64,000 nucleotides of DNA from an uncultured Pelagibacteraceae bacterium (GCA_902594255.1 CACJLN010000001.1:75001-139000), one strand, 5' to 3'. Positions 30,320 to 40,268 are shown, counted from the first letter of the stretch. The notes: generated from the sequence alone by a model not told the origin. A program made the numbers and translations.

Positions 30320-30984
30320 ATTTTAAAAATAAAAGATTTAAAATAGCTATTGACTCACCAGCTGCTGCTGGGGCAGGTACATTGGCAAAAAAAATCTCTG
30401 ATCATTATAATTTATATTATTTAGATACAGGTAAAATTTATAGATATATCGCGTATTTGAAAATTAAATATCCTAAAAAATTTAGAAATAATTTTGTTAA
30501 AAATCAAATTAGAAAACTCAATATAAAGAAATTGAAAAAGAAAGAATTATTATCAAATCAAGTGGGACTAGAGGCATCTATAATTTCAAAAAAAAGAGGT
30601 CTTCGTAAACTTGTTCACAAATTTCAAATTAAATGTGCATATCGGCCACCAAAAAAATACAATGGTTCTTGTTTAGATGGTAGAGATATAACTTATAATA
30701 TCATCCCAGATGCGGATTTTAAATTTTTTGTTACTGCCAACCTAAAAACAAGGGCGCTAAGGAGATATAAAGAATTAAAGTTAATCAACAAAAAAATAAA
30801 TTTTCGTGAAGTGCTTAAAAGTATTAAAATACGTGACAAAAGCGACTATAACCGAAAAGTGGCCCCACTTAAGAAAACTAAAGATTCAGTATTGATAAAC
30901 ACCACAAAGTTATCTAAAAGATCCTGTTTTTTAAAAATAAAAAAAATTATAGACAGGAAACTAAATACTAATGGAAATTTATAA
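30316..30984 (+). CDS. cmk: Cytidylate kinase
   Basis: 222 residues. CMP kinase phosphorylates CMP and dCMP. The fold is recognisable by its start FKIAIDSPAAAGAGTLAK, YYLDTGKIYR, LDGRDITYNIIPDA and RDKSDYNRKVAPL. The P-loop is unusual: most Cmk proteins read DGP(A/S)(A/G)(S/A)GKGT, but here the lysine is an alanine and the first glycine a serine. The aroA-cmk-rpsA order is a conserved bacterial arrangement. The stop overlaps the rpsA start by 14 bases. Confidence 0.92.
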   Translation: MNFKNKRFKIAIDSPAAAGAGTLAKKISDHYNLYYLDTGKIYRYIAYLKIKYPKKFRNNFVKNQIRKLNIKKLKKKELLSNQVGLEASIISKKRGLRKLVHKFQIKCAYRPPKKYNGSCLDGRDITYNIIPDADFKFFVTANLKTRALRRYKELKLINKKINFREVLKSIKIRDKSDYNRKVAPLKKTKDSVLINTTKLSKRSCFLKIKKIIDRKLNTNGNL

Positions 30985-32698
30985 GGATTTATCAAGTCCA
31001 GCCTCAGTAGAATTTAAAGAACTTCTTAACAGTCAATTATCAAAAACACCAATTGAAGAGGGAAAAATCATAGAAGGAAAAATTAACAAAATCACAGAAA
31101 AATTTGTTTTTTTATTTGTTGAAGGCTTAAAAAGTGAGCCAGTATTAGATATCAATGAATTAAAAAGTATGGGATTAGCAGAAAAAATAAAAGTGGGTGA
31201 AAAAATTTCAGTTTTATTAGAAAAGATAGAAGACAAAAATGGTGAAGTTTTAGTTTCAGCAAGTAAAGCACAAAAAATAAAAGGTTGGGATAAGCTAGTT
31301 GAGGCTTACGAGAAAAATGAACCTGTCTTAGCAAAAATAATTAGTAAATGTAAGGGAGGGGCAATTTGTGAACATATTGATACTGGGTCGCTAATGTTTC
31401 TACCAGGCAGCCAGATCAGCGACAAACCGTTAAAAGATATTTCACATCTTATGAATGAGCCTCAAAAATTTGCAATAATTAAATTGGATCGAGTCCGGGG
31501 TAACTGTTGTGTTTCAAGAAGAGAAATAATTTCTAGTTTTAAAAAAGAAGACAAGGCGAAGATTGTCGAAAAATATAAAGTTGGTGATATTATCAAAAAC
31601 GCAGAAGTAAAAGGCTATAGTTCCTTTGGATGTTTTTTTAATGTTAACGATGAGATAGATGTTCTTGTACACTTGCAGGAAATTTCTTATTCAAGAGTAA
31701 ATCATCCTGATGAGGTTTTTAATATTGGAGAAAAACATGATTTAAAAGTAATTTCTGTTGACAAGGAAAAACTTCAAGTAGGATGCTCAGTAAAACAATT
31801 ATCGCCTGATCCATTTGAACATATAGAAAATTACGAATTAAACAAAGTATATAAAGCAAAAGTTATGAAGATTATGGAATTTGGTGCCTTTTGCGAGTTA
31901 GAACCTGGACTAACTACTTTATTGCACTCAAGTGAACTTAGTTGGTCAAAAAGAAATGTCTCAGCAAAGAAAATGTTCAATGTTGGTGATGTAATTGACT
32001 GTGTAATTACCGAAATAGACAAAGAGAAAAGAAGAGTAGCTATTTCTCACAGATTGACAAAAAGTAATCCTTTTGAAACATTTGAAAAAAAATATCCAAT
32101 TGGTACAATTTTAGAAACAGAAGTTGTTAATAAAAATGAATATTCTCTTTTTGTGAAAGCTATAGACATGGATGTAGATGCATTTTTACATTGTAATGAT
32201 TTAACTTATTTAAATAATGGTGAAGAAGAATTATCAAAATATAAAAAAGGTGATAAATTAAATGTCAAGGTATTAGAGATAAAAACTTCCGATCAGAAAA
32301 TTAGGGTCGGATTAAAACAAACTCAACCAGATCCGTTTGATTGGTTTAATGATAAAAAAATTAATCAGACGATAACCGTAAAAATTATTTCTACAGATGC
32401 CAAGGGTTTAATTGTCAGGCCAGAAGGATGTGAAATGGATTTTATTATCAAAAAATCTCAAATTGCAATTAACGCTGCAGATGCTCGTACTAGTAGATTT
32501 ACTGGAGGCGAAAAAGTAGATTGTGCGATTGCTGAATTAGATTTAAATAAAAGAAAAGTATCTCTAAGCATGAAGCTTCTTGAGGAAATTGAAAAAAAAG
32601 AAGCTTTAGACAAATATGGGGCTGAAGGTTCAGGAAAAAACCTTCCTTTTTCATCTCTTTCAGAGGATTTAAAAAAAAAGAGTGAGGATAAAAAATAA
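30971..32698 (+). CDS. rpsA: 30S ribosomal protein S1
   Basis: 575 residues with about six S1/OB-fold repeats; clear copies include EGKINKITEKFVFLFVEG, KVMKIMEFGAFCELEPG and KVLEIKTSDQKIRVGL. S1 brings mRNA to the 30S subunit. This matters here because many starts in the window lack a Shine-Dalgarno sequence. It follows cmk, overlapping by 14 bases, and is followed by ihfB, a conserved order. Confidence 0.97.
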   Translation: MEIYKDLSSPASVEFKELLNSQLSKTPIEEGKIIEGKINKITEKFVFLFVEGLKSEPVLDINELKSMGLAEKIKVGEKISVLLEKIEDKNGEVLVSASKAQKIKGWDKLVEAYEKNEPVLAKIISKCKGGAICEHIDTGSLMFLPGSQISDKPLKDISHLMNEPQKFAIIKLDRVRGNCCVSRREIISSFKKEDKAKIVEKYKVGDIIKNAEVKGYSSFGCFFNVNDEIDVLVHLQEISYSRVNHPDEVFNIGEKHDLKVISVDKEKLQVGCSVKQLSPDPFEHIENYELNKVYKAKVMKIMEFGAFCELEPGLTTLLHSSELSWSKRNVSAKKMFNVGDVIDCVITEIDKEKRRVAISHRLTKSNPFETFEKKYPIGTILETEVVNKNEYSLFVKAIDMDVDAFLHCNDLTYLNNGEEELSKYKKGDKLNVKVLEIKTSDQKIRVGLKQTQPDPFDWFNDKKINQTITVKIISTDAKGLIVRPEGCEMDFIIKKSQIAINAADARTSRFTGGEKVDCAIAELDLNKRKVSLSMKLLEEIEKKEALDKYGAEGSGKNLPFSSLSEDLKKKSEDKK

Positions 32699-32720
32699 AT
32701 AATTATCAAGGGATTTATTT

Positions 32721-33014
32721 TTGACTGTTGTTAAATCCAAACTTTTAGCTCAATTATCAAAAAATTATCCAAATTTTTTAAAAAAAGATTTAGAGAAATT
32801 TTCTAATATAATTCTTCAAGAAATAAAAAATGCCTTAAAAAGAGGCGAAAGAGTAGAGCTAAGAGGATTCGGAATATTTTCATCAAATATCCAGAAGGCA
32901 AGGATTTCTAGAAATCCTAGAACTGGTGAAAAAGTAAATACCCCCTCAAAAAAAACTATTCACTTTAAAATGTCGAAAGAAATGTTTAAAAAATTAAATA
33001 ATGAAAAAGAATAG
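32721..33014 (+). CDS. ihfB: Integration host factor beta subunit (HU/IHF family)
   Basis: 97 residues, the size of a DNA-bending HU/IHF protein. LRGFGIFSSNIQKARISRNPRTGEKV is the DNA-contacting arm and the alpha-helical N-terminus (residues 1-40) is the dimer part. It starts with TTG, 22 bases after the rpsA stop; rpsA-ihfB is the classic context. Overlaps pyrF by 14 bases. Confidence 0.93.
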   Translation: MTVVKSKLLAQLSKNYPNFLKKDLEKFSNIILQEIKNALKRGERVELRGFGIFSSNIQKARISRNPRTGEKVNTPSKKTIHFKMSKEMFKKLNNEKE

Positions 33015-33684
33015 AATCTTTATCGCTTGTGACAACTCAAATATTAATCAAATTAAAAGAATTATCAAATATACAAAACCATATAATCTAATTCCTAAAT
33101 TTGGATTACAATTTTTTTATTCGAAAAATGGTAGAAAATTTCTTGAGAATTACAAATCTGAATTTATGCTCGATATTAAAGCTTCAGACATCCCACAAAC
33201 TATATCATCTGCACTTCATTCAATAAAAGATCTAAAAAAAATTAGATATATAACTGTTATGGCCAGTGTAGGTCTAAAAGGACTAAAGGTATTTCAAAAA
33301 CAAGCACTAAAAATTAATAAATCAATAATTGTATGTGGTGTGACTATACTAACTAGTCTTGATAATAAATCCTTAAGGGAGATTGGTTACAAAGATAGTG
33401 TTGAAAAATTAGTTTTGAAACAAGCAGCGTTGATTAAAAAAGCTGGACTAAAAGGTATTGTGGCCTCAGGTTCAGAGGCAAAAATTATTAGAAAAAAGTA
33501 TAAAAATTTTTTTATTCTTACTCCTGGAATAAGACTTCCTGGTGACAGAGCTAATGACCAATCTCGTATTCTTACACCTAAAGCAGCACTTCAAGCTGGT
33601 GCTTCTGCTATTGTTCTTGGAAGATCTATACATTCTGGAAAAATAAAACAAAATATAAAAAGATTAATTGATCATTTAAAATAA
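33001..33684 (+). CDS. pyrF: Orotidine 5'-phosphate decarboxylase
   Basis: 227 residues. It makes UMP. The catalytic pattern DIKASDIPQTI (with FMLDIK preceding) and the phosphate-binding end TPGIRLPGDRANDQSRILTPKAAL, then GASAIVLGRSI, identify it. It bridges the ihfB-pyrF-trpF junction with tight overlaps on both sides; its stop shares one base with the trpF start. Confidence 0.94.
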   Translation: MKKNRIFIACDNSNINQIKRIIKYTKPYNLIPKFGLQFFYSKNGRKFLENYKSEFMLDIKASDIPQTISSALHSIKDLKKIRYITVMASVGLKGLKVFQKQALKINKSIIVCGVTILTSLDNKSLREIGYKDSVEKLVLKQAALIKKAGLKGIVASGSEAKIIRKKYKNFFILTPGIRLPGDRANDQSRILTPKAALQAGASAIVLGRSIHSGKIKQNIKRLIDHLK

Positions 33685-34343
33685 TGACACTGATGTCTAA
33701 GATTTGTGGAGTTTCTACATCAACAATTTTAGATTATTTAATTAACCATCCATATTCACCCACACTAATAGGCTTTATCGTAAATTTTTCAAAATCAAAA
33801 CGTTATGTTAAAAATGATAAGCTTAAAAAATTACTAATTATTGATAAGAAAAAATGCAAATTCGTAGCTGTGCTAGTTAAGCCAGACTACAATGATTTAG
33901 AAAAGATTAAAGATTTACCTTTTGACTATTATCAAATTTACGATTGCAATCCTGAAGAAATAAAATCTATTAAAGAAAAATATAATAAAAAGATTATTTC
34001 AGCTATTACTGTAGAGAAAAAAGAAGATGTAAGCAAATATAAGAACTTTGTCTCTATTTCAGATATTATTTTGTTTGATTCTAAAGGATACGAAAAATCG
34101 TTAAGTTATGATCATAATTTGTTAAATGAGGTACCTAATAATATCAATAAAATGATTGCAGGTAATATCCAATTTGATGATGATATTGAAAAATTTAGAA
34201 ATATTTGTAAATATATCGATATTTCAGGAGGACTTGAAACTTCTGGTATAAAAGATATTTCCAAAATAGATATTTTTTTAAATAAAATTAAACAGTTAAA
34301 TAATGAAACTAAAAAAGGGTATCCCATTAATAGATCAACATGA
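33684..34343 (+). CDS. trpF: Phosphoribosylanthranilate isomerase
   Basis: 219 residues, TIM barrel, third step of tryptophan synthesis. The N-terminal KICGVST keeps the KICG signature with its catalytic cysteine, and the C-terminal IDISGGLETSGIKDISKID carries the phosphate-binding end. Similarity is lower than for neighbours, but the position before trpB and trpA is diagnostic. A second ATG at 33693 is also a possible start. It overlaps trpB by 41 bases. Confidence 0.9.
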   Translation: MTLMSKICGVSTSTILDYLINHPYSPTLIGFIVNFSKSKRYVKNDKLKKLLIIDKKKCKFVAVLVKPDYNDLEKIKDLPFDYYQIYDCNPEEIKSIKEKYNKKIISAITVEKKEDVSKYKNFVSISDIILFDSKGYEKSLSYDHNLLNEVPNNINKMIAGNIQFDDDIEKFRNICKYIDISGGLETSGIKDISKIDIFLNKIKQLNNETKKGYPINRST

Positions 34344-35532
34344 CAAAAATGGTTTTTGGGGTGGTAAATTTGGCGGAAGTTATATCCCTGAAACTTTAAA
34401 AAAACCAATAGAAGATCTTACAAAGGAATTCCAAAAACTTAGGAAAAATAAAAAGTTTTTAAAGAAAAAAGATTTTTATTTTAAAAACTATATTGGATCA
34501 CCAACTAATTTTGTAAAATTAGAAAATCTATCAAATTATTTAGATGGTGCACAAATTTGGGCAAAAGTGGTCTCCGAGGCCAATGGCGGAGCTCATAAAA
34601 TATATAACGCTACCGTTCATGCTTTAATTTGTAAAGCTATGGGAAAAAAATATATAATTGGTGATACTGGAGCTGGATATGCAGGAAAAATGCTTAGTAT
34701 GGCAGCAAAAAAATTTGGCTTGAGGTGCAAAATTTTTATGGGAGCTAAGGACATAAAAAGACAAAAACCCAATTGTGATGCTATGAGAAGGAATGGTGCA
34801 GAAATTGTACCTGTTTACTCTGGCAGCCAAACTTTAGTTGATGCTGTTAGCGAATGCATGAGGTATTGGGTCTCTAATTGCGATAATACTCATATGTGTG
34901 TTGGGTCTACAGTTGGTCCAAATATTTTTGTTAAAATCTGTGGTTGGAGTACTGCTCAAATTTCAAAGGAGTTAAAAGCTCAACTAAAAGAAAAATTTAA
35001 AAAAATTCCAAAAAAATTAAAGCTTATAAACTGCGTGGGTGGTGGAAGTTCAGCATATGGTTTTTGGAGTGAATTTATTGATTTCAATAAAAAACACATT
35101 GAATTAATAGGTGTAGAAGCAGGTGGACCAAAAAAGTCATTATTACATGCTGCGCCTTTAAGTAGAAACGCTAAGATCGGAATTTTACATGGAGCAGCGT
35201 CATACGTTTGTCAAAATAGTGAAGGTCAAATTCATGAAACAGAGTCAATAAGCGCTGGACTTGATTATCCAGGTGTAAGTCCGATTCATTGTTTTTTAAA
35301 AGATACCAAAAGAGCAAGGTATACCTATGCCACCGATGAAGAAGCACTGAATGCATATCAGTTAGTAACTAGATTTGAGAAACTAAATCCAAGTCTTGAG
35401 CCAAGTCATGCTTTTGCAGAAGCAATTAAAATCGCGCCTAAATTAAGCAAGGACACAATAATAATAGTTAATTCATGTGGAGATGCAAAAAAAGATAGGG
35501 ATATTTTGAAAGAAAGACTAGTTAGGAACTAA
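34303..35532 (+). CDS. trpB: Tryptophan synthase beta subunit
   Basis: 409 residues, PLP enzyme that joins indole and serine. The cofactor lysine lies in NGGAHKIYNA; GGSYIPETL, GDTGAGYAGKM, GVEAGG and YPGVSPIHCFLKD-type blocks match TrpB1. It starts inside trpF (41-base overlap); there is no later in-frame ATG before the conserved GFWGGKFGGSYIP, which supports the start. Confidence 0.96.
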   Translation: MKLKKGIPLIDQHDKNGFWGGKFGGSYIPETLKKPIEDLTKEFQKLRKNKKFLKKKDFYFKNYIGSPTNFVKLENLSNYLDGAQIWAKVVSEANGGAHKIYNATVHALICKAMGKKYIIGDTGAGYAGKMLSMAAKKFGLRCKIFMGAKDIKRQKPNCDAMRRNGAEIVPVYSGSQTLVDAVSECMRYWVSNCDNTHMCVGSTVGPNIFVKICGWSTAQISKELKAQLKEKFKKIPKKLKLINCVGGGSSAYGFWSEFIDFNKKHIELIGVEAGGPKKSLLHAAPLSRNAKIGILHGAASYVCQNSEGQIHETESISAGLDYPGVSPIHCFLKDTKRARYTYATDEEALNAYQLVTRFEKLNPSLEPSHAFAEAIKIAPKLSKDTIIIVNSCGDAKKDRDILKERLVRN

Positions 35533-36335
35533 TGAAAAATTCATTAATAAATCAATCTTTTAAAAATGCAAAAAAAGAAAATAGACCTGCTCTTCTTACT
35601 TACACCGTTGCAGGTGATAACACTAAAAAAAAATCTTTGGAAATTTTAAAATCTATTTCTAATTACGCAGACATTTGTGAATTAGGATTTCCTCATAACA
35701 CTCCTATTGCTGATGGAGGTCAAATTCAAACTAGCGCTTATAGAGCAATTAAAAATGGAATAAAAATAAATGATGTATTCTCAATAGTTAGAAATTTTAA
35801 AAAATCAAAAAAAGATAAACCTGTTATTTTGATGGGTTATTACAATATGGTTTATCAGTACAATGAAAACAAATTTATTACAAAATGTAAAAAATCTAAA
35901 GTTGATGGTTTAATTATAGTTGACTTACCTTACCCAGAAAATAAAATTTTTGCTGCTAAATGTAAAAAAAATAATATTAATTTTATTCAACTAATTTCAC
36001 CGACTACCTCAAAATTAAGATTAAAAAAGATTATTAATGACTCTCATGATATGATTTATTATATAAGTATGCTTTCTACTACTGGGGGGAAACTAAAGGT
36101 TTCTGCGAACGAAATAATTTCACAATATCAAATAATTAAAAATCATAATAAATCCAAAAATGTTGTAATTGGTTTTGGAATTACTGAAAAAACGATAAAA
36201 TCACTTAAAAAAGCCGATGGATTAGTAGTTGGAAGCGCGATTTGTAAAGAAATTACAAAGTCTATTAAAAAAAGACAAAATACTGTCACAAATGTTATTA
36301 ATCTTGTAAAAAGATTAAAAAATAAAATTAAATGA
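35532..36335 (+). CDS. trpA: Tryptophan synthase alpha subunit
   Basis: 267 residues. It cleaves indole-3-glycerol phosphate. CELGFPHNTPIADG (catalytic Glu region), LPYPEN (Asp region preceding) and the phosphate loop GFGITEKT are all present. ATG shares one base with the trpB stop, so the two subunits are coupled in translation, as expected for a complex. Confidence 0.96.
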   Translation: MKNSLINQSFKNAKKENRPALLTYTVAGDNTKKKSLEILKSISNYADICELGFPHNTPIADGGQIQTSAYRAIKNGIKINDVFSIVRNFKKSKKDKPVILMGYYNMVYQYNENKFITKCKKSKVDGLIIVDLPYPENKIFAAKCKKNNINFIQLISPTTSKLRLKKIINDSHDMIYYISMLSTTGGKLKVSANEIISQYQIIKNHNKSKNVVIGFGITEKTIKSLKKADGLVVGSAICKEITKSIKKRQNTVTNVINLVKRLKNKIK

Positions 36336-37261
36336 ATTGGATTACAAAAATAATAAAAGCGGGTGAAAAAATAAAGACCGCTATTCATAAAAGAGCAACA
36401 AAAGATGATATCGCAAATAGTGATTGGACTTCTTGTTGCAAAGGCCCTGTCTTAAAAAAAGAATTTGAACAAAACTTATGGGTTTGCCCAGATTGTAATA
36501 AACACCTTAGAATAACTCCCAAACAGAGATTTGATATTTTATTCGGTAAAAATAATTATGAGATATTAAAAACACCGATACCGAATGATGATCCGTTAGA
36601 CTGGTCAGACTCTAAGCCTTACAAAGAAAGATTGAAAACTGCTAGAAAAAAAACTGGTATGAGTTGTGGAATGATGGTTGCATGTGGAACGATACATAAC
36701 ATTAAAATTACTTCCGTTGCATCAGATTTCAATTTTTTAGGAGCCTCAATGGCAGCTGCAGAGGGTGAGGCCTTTCTGTATGGTGTACAATATGCGATTG
36801 AAAATAAAACTCCGTTTTTATGTATAAGTGCTGGTGGTGGAATGAGAATGATGGAAAGTTTAATTTCTTTATCTCAAATGACCAGAACTACTGTTGCAAT
36901 TAATGAATTAAAAAAAAATAATCTACCCTATCTAGTTTGTATAACTGATCCAACTGCTGGAGGAATTACCGCATCATATGCTATGTTGGGAGATATACAT
37001 TTAGCAGAACCTGGAGCATTAATTGCTTTTGCAGGAGCTAGAGTAATTCAGGGAACCGTTAAAGAAGAATTGCCTGAGGGTTTTCAAAAAAGTGAGTATT
37101 TAGAAAAAACAGGATTTGTTGACTTAATAGTGAACAGAAAGGATCTTTCAGAAAAAATAGGTACTTTATTATCAATATTGTTAAAGAAAAATTCTGTTAT
37201 AAGCACTGATGAGAATGAAACTACAGAAGATACTCAGTCGCTTTCAAAAGTTGCATCCTAA
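36332..37261 (+). CDS. accD: Acetyl-CoA carboxylase carboxyltransferase beta subunit
   Basis: 309 residues. It pairs with AccA at 13.9 kb. The N-terminal four-cysteine zinc ribbon reads C-C-KGP...WVCPDCNKHL, and the crotonase core has CISAGGGMRMME, CITDPTAGGITASYAMLGDI and GARVIQGT. trpA-accD-folC is the typical order. The last 53 bases overlap folC. Confidence 0.96.
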   Translation: MNWITKIIKAGEKIKTAIHKRATKDDIANSDWTSCCKGPVLKKEFEQNLWVCPDCNKHLRITPKQRFDILFGKNNYEILKTPIPNDDPLDWSDSKPYKERLKTARKKTGMSCGMMVACGTIHNIKITSVASDFNFLGASMAAAEGEAFLYGVQYAIENKTPFLCISAGGGMRMMESLISLSQMTRTTVAINELKKNNLPYLVCITDPTAGGITASYAMLGDIHLAEPGALIAFAGARVIQGTVKEELPEGFQKSEYLEKTGFVDLIVNRKDLSEKIGTLLSILLKKNSVISTDENETTEDTQSLSKVAS

Positions 37262-38480
37262 AGAAATTGATCTAAGCTTAGATCGCATTAAAAATTTGTG
37301 TGCAAAATTAGGTAATCCTCAAGATAAAATCAAAGCTATCTCTGTTATTGGAACTAACGGTAAAAATTCTACTATTCAAGCTTGTTATTCAATCTTAAAA
37401 GAAGCTCAAATTAAGTGCAATGTTTATACCAGTCCACATATACAAAAAATTAATGAGAGATTTGTCTTCAACAACAAAGAATTGTCTGATGACGAATTAG
37501 CTATTCTTTTCAAGAAAGTTGAGGAAATTAATGAAAACCAACCCATAACATTTTTTGAAATGCTCACAGCATGTTTCTTCTGCAAAGCCGCTGAATATCC
37601 AGATAATATTAATTTAGTTGAGTCTGGACTTTTTTTCAGGTTTGATGCAACAAACATTTTAAGAAAAAACTTAGCGAGTGTTATAACTTCAATTAGCAAA
37701 GATCACCTTGATTGGCTTCCAAATTCTAAGCAGACTATTGAAAAAATTGTATTTGAAAAAACCTCTTCGTTATTAGAATCAAATATTATTGTAGCGAAAC
37801 AAAATGATGAACAAACAATGAATTTAATAAAAAAAACTATTAAAAAAAATAGATCAAATAAAATTTATTATGATGAGGAATATTACTTCAAAAGAAATGA
37901 GGATAATTCGTTTTATTTCAAGGATGAAAAAGGTGGTTTAGAATTGCCAAAACCTAACGTTTTGGGCCAATTTCAATTAGAAAATATTTCTACAGCAATA
38001 GCAACTCTGCGACTGCTCAATTTAGATATTAAGGACGACCATATTAAAAATGGTATTCAAAAGATAAATAATCTTGGAAGACTACAGCTTATAAAGTCTG
38101 GTAAAATAAAAAATTTAGTAAAAGACAATTCAATTCTTATATCTGGTGACCATAATGAAGACGGGGCTAGAGCCTTGAATGAGTATCTTAGCAGCTTAAA
38201 TTGCAATAAACATCTTATAATTGGTATGATGGTCAATAAGGATCATGAGAAATATATTAGTTATTTTAAAGATATTTCTTCAATAACTACAGTTGATATT
38301 CCTAACCAACCTAATTCGATCTCTGGTAAAAAATTAAAAGATAAATTTAAAAATTTTTCAAATGTTAATTATAAAGAAAGTATTGAAGGGGCAATAAAGT
38401 CAAAAAAACTAAAACACGGAGATTTATTGATTATCACAGGATCACTTTACTTATGTGGAGAGGTTTTAAATCTAAATTAG
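37209..38480 (+). CDS. folC: Folylpolyglutamate / dihydrofolate synthase
   Basis: 423 residues. A Mur-ligase-type enzyme that adds glutamate to folates. The P-loop is VIGTNGKNSTI (about residues 45-55, canonical GTNGKGS with N for G), and SPHIQKINERF and EMLTACFF follow. It starts inside accD; because the family start aligns close to the ATG at 37209 or 37215, the overlap looks genuine. It converges with trxA, overlapping by four bases. Confidence 0.93.
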   Translation: MRMKLQKILSRFQKLHPKEIDLSLDRIKNLCAKLGNPQDKIKAISVIGTNGKNSTIQACYSILKEAQIKCNVYTSPHIQKINERFVFNNKELSDDELAILFKKVEEINENQPITFFEMLTACFFCKAAEYPDNINLVESGLFFRFDATNILRKNLASVITSISKDHLDWLPNSKQTIEKIVFEKTSSLLESNIIVAKQNDEQTMNLIKKTIKKNRSNKIYYDEEYYFKRNEDNSFYFKDEKGGLELPKPNVLGQFQLENISTAIATLRLLNLDIKDDHIKNGIQKINNLGRLQLIKSGKIKNLVKDNSILISGDHNEDGARALNEYLSSLNCNKHLIIGMMVNKDHEKYISYFKDISSITTVDIPNQPNSISGKKLKDKFKNFSNVNYKESIEGAIKSKKLKHGDLLIITGSLYLCGEVLNLN

Positions 38481-38794
38481 ATATTTTTATCTAAAAATTC
38501 TTTCATGTGACTTTCTGGGACACCACCTACTTTTCTGTCTACTTCTACACCTTTTTTATAAATAATTACTGTAGGAACACCTCTGATACCTGCAGCACTT
38601 CCTGTATTAATTCCCCCGTCTTCAATATCAGCATAATAAAATCCAGCCTTACCTTTATATTCTCCAGCTAATTTATCCATCACAGGTTTTAATGTTTTAC
38701 AAGGTCCACACCAAGCAGCGCTAAATTGAATTACAGATACATCCTCATTTTTGATTTTACTATCAAAATCCTCATCTTTAAAATCTATAAGCAT
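38477..38794 (-). CDS. trxA: Thioredoxin
   Basis: 105 residues, single-domain thioredoxin with the redox centre WCGPC (about residues 28-32), preceded by FSAAW, and the cis-proline loop GVPTV. It should reduce cytoplasmic disulfides and supply ribonucleotide reductase. It lies between folC and the sbcB operon; 38795-38828 between it and sbcB is short and holds no clear terminator, so it may also be read from the upstream operon. Confidence 0.95.
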   Translation of the reverse strand: MLIDFKDEDFDSKIKNEDVSVIQFSAAWCGPCKTLKPVMDKLAGEYKGKAGFYYADIEDGGINTGSAAGIRGVPTVIIYKKGVEVDRKVGGVPESHMKEFLDKNI

Positions 38795-38828
38795 AAAACC
38801 TTTCTAATTATAAGTTTATATATGTCAA

Positions 38829-40265
38829 CTAGGCAATTTCATATTTTTTTTCAATCGACATTATAAATGCATTAATTTCATCTAATTTTTTTAATTCATT
38901 TTCATCATCTCTATTTGAAGCTTGATCTCGTAAATAATCAATTTCAGTATATGCCATATTTACAGTTTGCCATTTTTCTTTATTTTTACTTAGAATTCTT
39001 CTCGCTATCTCACTTTTAATATTTTTATAAAGATCTGGCGGTAAAATTTGCGGCGCTTCTTGATAAATAATTTTTTGACCAAACCAGCAACATCTTTTAT
39101 CTTGAAACTTATCAAGTAAACGTAGCTTGTCTTCCCATGATGAACTGTGCCAGGTTTTAAATAATGCGGTATCCTTATTTGGTATAAATTTTTCATAAAG
39201 AGTTTCCTCAGGGAGTAAATCCTCTTGGGTTTTCAATTGTTCTTTTTCCTCTGCTGCTTCTCTATTTATTATTTGGATATTTTTACAAAAATTTTCATTA
39301 TTTCTAACTAATTGTGCCCTCTTTTTTAAAGTTTCTAAATCTAACTCTGTGTATGGTTTTTGTTTTAATGCAAATTCTTTATCTAAAACTACTGGAGCCT
39401 TATTCGTTCTTAAAACTCTCAACGCTTTTGGACTAAATTTTTTTAATGTATCTCTTAACTGATCCACTGATAAGTCTAGTAATGGCTCTGGGTCCCTTCT
39501 CAAATCCCAGAGATATCCCCAGGATGCATATGAGGGGTGAAAACATTGATTTGGGTGCAATGTACTTACTAAATACATCATATTTCTCCCCTTCACATTT
39601 TCAAAAATTGAATACACACCATCACTTTTCAAAATTGTCTCAACACTTGATTTTGTTGATGTTTTTAAAAATGTTTGCCAATTTTCTTTATGTTTCTCCT
39701 TTATAATTCTTAATACTTTTAAGGAATTTTGAGCATCCACATAAGCTGTATGGCTGGCAGATGTGTCAAAACCCTGCATTCTAGATAAAGATTCTAATGC
39801 AAGGCTTGGATTTCCTGCCTCTGTTAATTCTGTTTTTAAAGTCTCTGAATTTAAAGTTTGAGCCGCTCTAGCTATATGTAAACCATCGTGTTCACTATTG
39901 GGTGACGAGTGTGTAGCATAGGGATACCGATTACCCTTAAAAAAATTAAAATGAAACATCCTTCGGTCAAAATTTAAATTTGACCATCCCATAAACATTG
40001 CCGGAGCACATTTTGAGAAAAAATTTTCAACAGCACCTAAGAAATCATAATGCGAATAATTGCCTTTAGTTAATAAATCAATACTAGTTGAATTAACAAG
40101 TAAAGCTTTAGCGCTTGGCACCTCACCTTCTGGCATTCTACCTCTAATATTTAGTTTTCCAATTTCTTTTAAATTTTTGTCAACTACAACAGCTCCTACT
40201 TCAATAATGGATCCCCATATTGTTGAGTTTGTGGTTTCAGTGTCGTAGATTACAATTTTATCCAT
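38829..40265 (-). CDS. sbcB: Exodeoxyribonuclease I
   Basis: 478 residues. ExoI degrades single-stranded DNA from the 3' end and limits RecA-independent repair. The DEDD exonuclease start is IVIYDTETTNSTIWGSIIEVGA (the first 20 shown residues hold the Asp-Glu pair), FMGWSNLNFDRRMF gives the second acidic site, and SHTAYVDA the third. The SH3-like and C-terminal helical domains follow. It is third in the minus-strand operon rmuC-nuclease-sbcB, three bases after the nuclease stop. SbcB is uncommon in alphaproteobacteria, which suggests acquisition; that is inference. Confidence 0.88.
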   Translation of the reverse strand: MDKIVIYDTETTNSTIWGSIIEVGAVVVDKNLKEIGKLNIRGRMPEGEVPSAKALLVNSTSIDLLTKGNYSHYDFLGAVENFFSKCAPAMFMGWSNLNFDRRMFHFNFFKGNRYPYATHSSPNSEHDGLHIARAAQTLNSETLKTELTEAGNPSLALESLSRMQGFDTSASHTAYVDAQNSLKVLRIIKEKHKENWQTFLKTSTKSSVETILKSDGVYSIFENVKGRNMMYLVSTLHPNQCFHPSYASWGYLWDLRRDPEPLLDLSVDQLRDTLKKFSPKALRVLRTNKAPVVLDKEFALKQKPYTELDLETLKKRAQLVRNNENFCKNIQIINREAAEEKEQLKTQEDLLPEETLYEKFIPNKDTALFKTWHSSSWEDKLRLLDKFQDKRCCWFGQKIIYQEAPQILPPDLYKNIKSEIARRILSKNKEKWQTVNMAYTEIDYLRDQASNRDDENELKKLDEINAFIMSIEKKYEIA

Positions 40266-40268
40266 TTT

